DNA of 10,231 nucleotides from CAZSAL01 sp964604825 (lineage in GTDB: Bacteria > Elusimicrobiota > Elusimicrobia > 2-01-FULL-59-12): positions 1-10,231 of the forward strand of contig CAZSAL010000068.1 of the NCBI GenBank assembly GCA_964604825.1. The letters run 5' to 3'. The position numbers were made by a program, and so were the translations under genes. The notes below the pieces were generated by a model. That model was not told the DNA's origin. It saw only the letters and a program-made list of their open reading frames with translations, and did not search any database. This document shows, piece by piece, positions 6,435-10,231 of the stretch (within the stretch, counting starts at the first letter, position 1; every line of letters begins with the position of its first letter).

Positions 6435-6551
6435 GTGGATTTTGCCATTTTGTTCTCATAGCGTCCCCACATTGGCTTGGCTTGGCGACAAAACTGCCGA
6501 ACGACTTGGCGACGGCAGAGCCGCTCAGCAGCCGCCGGAAGGGAGGGACGG

Positions 6552-7199
6552 ATGATATCGGAAGCCACAGTGGCTCAATTTGAACCGGGAATTCTGCGCG
6601 ACCTTCCGGAAATAACCGATATATCCAACGAGGGGCTAAAAAAGAAAGTGATCGCGGCGTGGGCGTTGGCGCTATCGCAAACCCGCTTTCGCGCCATTTC
6701 CGAAGTACCACCATGGGGCGGTCCGAATATCTTCGTTATTAAGCGCGGCAGCCAAGCGGACCACCTGCGTGGTGTCGCGCATCTTGCTGTGTCTTTTGCC
6801 AATGAATTCAAGACGTCCTGGCCAGAAGTACGCATCGACAAGGACATCGTGCTGGCCGGTGCGCTGTGCCATGACATCGGCAAGCCGTGGGAGGACGACA
6901 ACAATGAACGGTGGCGTGCGGATCCGTCGATCTGCGGCTACCCGTCCATCCGCCATCCCGCATACGGCATGCATCTCTGCCTGACTGCAGGCCTGCCAGA
7001 AGAGATCGCGCATATTGCAATGGCGCACTCGCCAACGGAAGGTAATGCGATTGTCCGCAGCCTCGAATGTACGATCGTCCGCTACGCAGACAACACTTGG
7101 TGGCGCATAGCCGGCGTTTGCGGTCTGCTAAAGCCCGAGACGATGACGCAGCAGATCATGGGCTTCCCCTATTCAATCCGGCAGACGGACCTCGACTAG
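6552..7199 (+). CDS. HD-domain metalloprotein (phosphohydrolase or di-iron oxygenase-like)
   Basis: 215-residue cytoplasmic protein with an HD fold. Visible metal-ligand candidates are His71 (ADHLRGVAH; alternative His77), His107-Asp108 (GALCHDIGKPWED), His135 (SIRHPAYGMH; alternative His141), His159 (IAMAHSPTEG) and Asp180 (IVRYADNTWW). This H...HD...H...H...D series has the extra histidines of dinuclear HD proteins, which include cyclic-dinucleotide phosphodiesterases and the di-iron oxygenases PhnZ and myo-inositol oxygenase; simple HD nucleotidases lack them. The start at 6552 follows GGGAGGG at 6541-6547; the in-frame ATG at 6477 would add 25 Arg-rich residues and lacks such a site. It is first in an apparent operon with an organic-acid-type MFS carrier and a D-2-hydroxyacid dehydrogenase under a divergent LysR regulator, so a catabolic step is more likely than nucleotide signalling. 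No exact function is recognised. Confidence 0.75.
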   Translation: MISEATVAQFEPGILRDLPEITDISNEGLKKKVIAAWALALSQTRFRAISEVPPWGGPNIFVIKRGSQADHLRGVAHLAVSFANEFKTSWPEVRIDKDIVLAGALCHDIGKPWEDDNNERWRADPSICGYPSIRHPAYGMHLCLTAGLPEEIAHIAMAHSPTEGNAIVRSLECTIVRYADNTWWRIAGVCGLLKPETMTQQIMGFPYSIRQTDLD

Positions 7200-7256
7200 A
7201 AGCTAGATCGCAACAAATAACGTATGAGGAAATGCCGTTTTCCTGGACAGCCAGGC

Positions 7257-7264
7257 TTAGGAGG
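7257..7264 (+). promoter_or_regulatory. Strong ribosome binding site of the MFS gene
   Basis: TTAGGAGG ends four bases before ATG 7269. It decides the start against the in-frame ATG at 7224, which would add 15 residues before the first membrane helix. Confidence 0.8.
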
Positions 7265-7268
7265 TTCC

Positions 7269-8603
7269 ATGTTACTCAACAGACTAGTCGCGGCACGCGC
7301 CACAGTACGTGCGGTGCTGTCTGCCACTGCTGGCACTTTTCTCGAGTTCTTCGACTTCATTAGTTTTGCTTATTTTGCAATTTATATTGGCCAAGCATTC
7401 TTCCCCACCAGCAATCCCCTGTCGTCGCTGTTACTGACATTCGCTACCTTCGGCGTTGGATTCCTGATGCGGCCGGTCGGCGCCATTGTCATCGGCGCTT
7501 ACGCCGATATCAAAGGACGTCGGCCAGCGCTGGTGCTGAGCATCATGCTGATGGCGACCGGCACGCTCCTGGTGGCTGTCGTGCCCGCCTACTCGTCCTG
7601 GGGTCTGATCTCACCCATCCTCATTGTCATCGCCCGCTGCATGCAGGGCTTCTCCACTGGCGGTGAATGGGGCGGTGCCGCCTCCTTCCTAGTGGAATAC
7701 GCACCCCCCAATAGACGTGGCTTCTTTGGGAGTTTGCAACCGACAAGCGTCAATGCCGGAATGCTATGCGGTACGTTGTCAGGTGTCATTCTCAACGCCC
7801 TGCTGTCGCCTCAGCAAATGTCTAGTTGGGGATGGCGCTTGCCCTTCCTCGTCGGGGCGCTTATCGGTCCGATCGGGCTTTATCTCCGCACTCGCGTAGG
7901 CGAAACCCCCGTCTTTGAGAAGGCGCATCGATCCGCGCCGAAACGGCCCGCTATGTTGGGGCATCTGCTGCGACAGAGCAGTATGACGATGCTAATGATT
8001 TTCGGCATGACCATCTGCTTCACAGTAACAGCATTCACTTATCAGGTATATCTTCCAACATTCCTGGTGCGTGAACTGAAATTTCCGCTGAGCACCGCGC
8101 TATTGACTACCGGAATTTCGCTCGCGGTCTCATTGGTTGCCGTTCCACTATTTGGTGTATTGTCAGACCACTTCGGGCGCAAGCCCTTCATGTTCGGCGC
8201 GGCCGTTCTGATCGGCATCACCGCATATCCCCTGTTCTTTCTGCTGGTGCATTACCCAAGCTTTGCCTCGGCGGTGTTCGTCCAAATCGTCGCGATCCTG
8301 CTTTACTCGTCCTATCAGGCCCCGTTGTGCGTCGCGTTCTGTGAACTATTCCGGACACATGTGCGCGTGAGTGGTTTGTCTATTGGTTATAATTTGGCGC
8401 TGGCGACCTTCGGTGGTTTCACGCCCTTCGTTGTTGCGGCGCTGATAGCCGCCATTGGGTCGCCGATCGTCCCGGCATTCTATCTGATCGGTGCATCCAT
8501 CATCAGTTCCTGCGTGCTGTATCGGTGGCACGATGGCTACCGGCCAGGAATGGACAGCCTCGATTTTGATGACGATCTCGCCCGTGGGGGAGGGGGAGCT
8601 TGA
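7269..8603 (+). CDS. MFS transporter, metabolite:H+ symporter (MHS) type
   Basis: 444-residue inner-membrane carrier with about 12 hydrophobic segments, predicted to import a small organic acid or related metabolite with protons. The N-terminal helix contains ATAGTFLEFFDFISFAYFAI, matching the GNxxEWYDF-type start of MHS proteins such as KgtP, ProP and CitA. The loop 2-3 signature is GAYADIKGRRPAL (76-88), TM4-5 carries RCMQGFSTGGEWGGAASF (123-140), WGWRLPFLVGALIGPIGLYL is the standard TM6 entry, and RVGETPVF follows. The loop 8-9 repeat is GVLSDHFGRKPFMFG. It lies 69 bases after the HD gene on the same strand and probably shares its transcript. No frame damage is visible. The substrate is not determined; neighbouring genes suggest a hydroxy- or oxo-acid. 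Confidence 0.9.
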   Translation: MLLNRLVAARATVRAVLSATAGTFLEFFDFISFAYFAIYIGQAFFPTSNPLSSLLLTFATFGVGFLMRPVGAIVIGAYADIKGRRPALVLSIMLMATGTLLVAVVPAYSSWGLISPILIVIARCMQGFSTGGEWGGAASFLVEYAPPNRRGFFGSLQPTSVNAGMLCGTLSGVILNALLSPQQMSSWGWRLPFLVGALIGPIGLYLRTRVGETPVFEKAHRSAPKRPAMLGHLLRQSSMTMLMIFGMTICFTVTAFTYQVYLPTFLVRELKFPLSTALLTTGISLAVSLVAVPLFGVLSDHFGRKPFMFGAAVLIGITAYPLFFLLVHYPSFASAVFVQIVAILLYSSYQAPLCVAFCELFRTHVRVSGLSIGYNLALATFGGFTPFVVAALIAAIGSPIVPAFYLIGASIISSCVLYRWHDGYRPGMDSLDFDDDLARGGGGA

Positions 8604-8673
8604 ATTGCTCAACCCGGCCAAATTCGCCTGTCCCGACAGCGCGGTTTCCCGGACCGAACCATGCTGCGTGTGA

Positions 8674-8811
8674 ACCGTTTCCATTGTCAGCACCGCTTAC
8701 GTGTTCCACCGTGAGGGCCTGACCGACTTCCAGGTGTTTGCCGGCTACGGCAAGGTCCGCTTCCTCAAGTCCGTTCCACTGGACCGCCTCGGTGTACGCG
8801 ATCATCAGTAA
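8674..8811 (+). pseudogene. Orphan 3' end of an unrecognised gene
   Basis: After TGA 8671-8673 the frame stays open for 45 codons and reads TAYVFHREGLTDFQVFAGYG, then KVRFLKSVPLDRLGVRDHQ, to TAA 8809-8811. It is protein-like in composition, has no ATG and no ribosome binding site, and lies in the 289-base gap between the MFS and dehydrogenase genes. It may be the tail of a deleted operon gene. I do not recognise the family, and chance openness in GC-rich DNA is possible. Confidence 0.3.
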
Positions 8812-8892
8812 GCACCCTCGTAAGATATCCACCCTGGCGTCGCCAGAGCGTCGGGGGTGTACGCCACTCGAACTTGCACAGGAAATGCTCCC

Positions 8893-9858
8893 ATGCCCCT
8901 TTCCTTGCTGATGCTGCCACCGCAGACTGACCTCTATCGTTCTTGGGCCCGGTGCCTGCCCGGGGACGTCCCCGGCCTCGAGGTAACCGTGGCGGAGACC
9001 GCCGAACAGGCCGCCGTGGCAATCGCGACTGCGGACGCGGCCTTCGGGCCGCTGCCGCGCGACATCCTGGCTCGCGCCACGAAACTACGCTGGCTGCAGG
9101 CCCCTTACGCCGCACCGCGCGCAGGCTACTACTATCCCGAACTGATCGCGCACCCGGTAACCGTCACCAATTTCCGGGGGATCTTCAATGACCATCTCGG
9201 TCATCACATCCTGGCGCTCGTGCTGGCCTTCGCGCGTGCCATGCCACGCTACTTTGCTCAGCAGGCTAAGCACGAGTGGCGCAGCCTCTCGGATGACACT
9301 CTCATCCACCTACCCGAGGCAACCGCGCTGATCGTCGGCGTCGGGGGGGTCGGCGCCGAAGCGGCCCGACTGGCGGCGGCGTTCGGAATTACGGTGATCG
9401 GGACTGACGCGCGGCGCGCGGATGTGCCCCAGGGATTGGTGGAGATGCACGCGCCGGAAGCTCTCGATGCTCTGCTACCGCGTGCAGATTTTGTTATTCT
9501 CACTGTGCCCCACACGCCCGAGACCGAGGGAATGATGAGCCAAGATCGATTCGCGAGAATGAAACGCGGAGCTGTGTTCATCAACATCGGCCGCGGGATG
9601 ACGACCCATCTCGACGACTTGGTGGCTGCGTTGCGCTCCGGCCAAGTTGGCGGTGCCGCGCTCGATGTCTTCGAGCAGGAACCGCTGCCCGCTGATCATC
9701 CTCTGTGGTCGATGCCAAACGTACTGATCACACCGCATATGGCAGGCAACGGGAAGTATCTAGACGACCGCCGTTACGCTATCCTGCGCGACAACGCACG
9801 CGCAGTGCTGACTGGAGGCGTGCTGCGCAACGTGGTCGACAAGGCGCACTGGTTCTGA
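8893..9858 (+). CDS. D-2-hydroxyacid dehydrogenase (NAD(P)-binding)
   Basis: 321-residue cytoplasmic oxidoreductase interconverting a 2-hydroxy acid and a 2-oxo acid with NAD(H) or NADP(H). The nucleotide-binding fold starts at ALIVGVGGVGAEAARLAAAF (145-164), with GxGxxG at Gly149, Gly151 and Gly154. The position after the second beta strand is TDARR (171-175), with Asp172 suggesting NAD preference although the two following Arg leave NADP possible. Catalytic residues fit the family: Arg234 in NIGRGM, Glu263 in DVFEQEPLP, and His282 in ITPHMAGN. The chosen start has AGGA about nine bases upstream; an in-frame ATG at 8857 would add 12 residues. The gene follows the MFS transporter on the same strand after a 289-base gap, so it may be in the operon or have its own promoter. 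Length is normal and undamaged. Substrate unknown. Confidence 0.9.
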   Translation: MPLSLLMLPPQTDLYRSWARCLPGDVPGLEVTVAETAEQAAVAIATADAAFGPLPRDILARATKLRWLQAPYAAPRAGYYYPELIAHPVTVTNFRGIFNDHLGHHILALVLAFARAMPRYFAQQAKHEWRSLSDDTLIHLPEATALIVGVGGVGAEAARLAAAFGITVIGTDARRADVPQGLVEMHAPEALDALLPRADFVILTVPHTPETEGMMSQDRFARMKRGAVFINIGRGMTTHLDDLVAALRSGQVGGAALDVFEQEPLPADHPLWSMPNVLITPHMAGNGKYLDDRRYAILRDNARAVLTGGVLRNVVDKAHWF

Positions 9859-10006
9859 AAAGTAGCGGCTTGCCAATATGAGTCGCAAGCAAACGACTGG
9901 GGGAAAGATCGCCAAGCGTGGCGTTGCCCGGGCCGCATAGGGCATATTGCGGCAGCACACAGGGGAGGACAGGGGGCTGGCCTGGTGACGGTTCGGTGCC
10001 GGTTTG
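9859..10006. other. Intergenic region after the dehydrogenase gene
   Basis: GCTTGC (9868-9873) and GCAAGC (9885-9890) could form a weak hairpin just after the dehydrogenase stop but lack a T-run. A 20-codon open frame, MSRKQTTGGKIAKRGVARAA (9878-9940, plus), has no ribosome binding site and might be the truncated start of a lost gene. Neither is strong. Confidence 0.3.
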
Positions 10007-10231
10007 TCAGTGCGGAAGATGGCCGGACGGCGGCCCGGCCCGAAACGCGAGGCGCAGGAAGTGGACGCAGCCCGCCACGACCGTGGCGCATCCGGCCACC
10101 AGGAACAGCGTCGCGTCCCCGGTGACCAGATGCACCGCCAGGCCGATCACGGTCAGCTTGGCGAAGGCGCGGGTCATATCAAACGCGGTGCGGCATGAGC
10201 ACGCCCAGCCAGGCCGGCGCTGCGGTGCTGG
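10007..10231 (-). pseudogene. Hydrophobic protein fragment, C-terminal end, open at right edge
   Basis: The minus-strand frame is open from the window edge to TGA at 10007-10009 (74 codons plus stop). From ATG 10177 it reads MTRAFAKLTVIGLAVHLVTG, then DATLFLVAGCATVVAGCVHF and LRLAFRAGPPSGHLPH. Two hydrophobic segments suggest a membrane protein. The segment ending AGCVHFLRLA faintly resembles the middle of NnrS-type haem-copper membrane proteins, where such a helix precedes the RWRxWRT loop, but the sequence stops where that protein would continue. In the next frame upstream, WLGVLMPHR looks more natural before AFDMTRAF, hinting at a frameshift near 10190. Probably a truncated gene; the NnrS resemblance is tentative. 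Confidence 0.35.

Noticed and set aside
6472..6486. Three copies of TTGGC in tandem in the HD operon leader
   Set aside because: Too short and simple to assign a role.
1..10231. CRISPR array, tRNA or rRNA gene, toxin-antitoxin or defence system
   Set aside because: No regularly spaced repeats, no tRNA/rRNA signatures and no recognisable toxin, antitoxin or defence proteins were seen in any frame.

Overview
The window reads as an accessory region of a GC-rich proteobacterial chromosome or megaplasmid. The base composition, the insertion-sequence families (IS21, IS110, IS3) and the catabolic genes fit an alpha- or betaproteobacterium; nothing in the sequence fixes the species. About 4.5 kb is intact metabolic coding sequence. 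Much of the rest is decayed mobile DNA.

Layout. 1-865 (minus strand): the wreck of an IS21-family istA transposase, broken by several frame changes, running off the left edge and ending in a short GC-rich repeat block that looks like the element's terminal end. 876-2100 (plus): a dicarboxylate/amino acid:cation symporter (DctA/GltP superfamily) whose first ~50 residues are collapsed and out of frame. 2195-2872 (plus): an intact RraA-family / HMG-aldolase-like protein, probably once co-transcribed with the symporter. 2873-3162: no gene seen. 3163-4016: a conspicuously AT-rich patch with one minus-strand gene resembling inovirus Gp2 / YagK-YfjJ proteins, with HUH-like and YxxK motifs. 4017-5400: a transposase graveyard with an IS110 N-terminal fragment (minus), an IS110 C-terminal tail (plus), an IS3-family orfB C-terminal fragment (plus), unexplained filler, and a second integrase-type C-terminal fragment (plus).

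5418-9858 is the best-preserved part. A LysR-type regulator (minus) is divergent from an HD-domain protein, an MHS-type MFS transporter and a D-2-hydroxyacid dehydrogenase (all plus). A perfect 9-9-9 inverted repeat with LysR T-N11-A geometry (6402-6428) lies between regulator and operon. The likely logic is that the transporter imports an organic acid, the dehydrogenase interconverts a 2-hydroxy/2-oxo acid, the HD protein carries out an unknown metal-dependent step, and LysR senses an intermediate. The symporter/RraA pair upstream may belong to the same kind of pathway, now separated by mobile-element debris; that link is inference. The window ends (10007-10231, minus) in a fragment of a hydrophobic protein that cannot be named securely.

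The most interesting items are the HD protein with a six-ligand dinuclear-type metal pattern in a catabolic operon, the LysR operator, the lone Gp2-like gene in AT-rich DNA, and the two IS110 ends meeting head to head.
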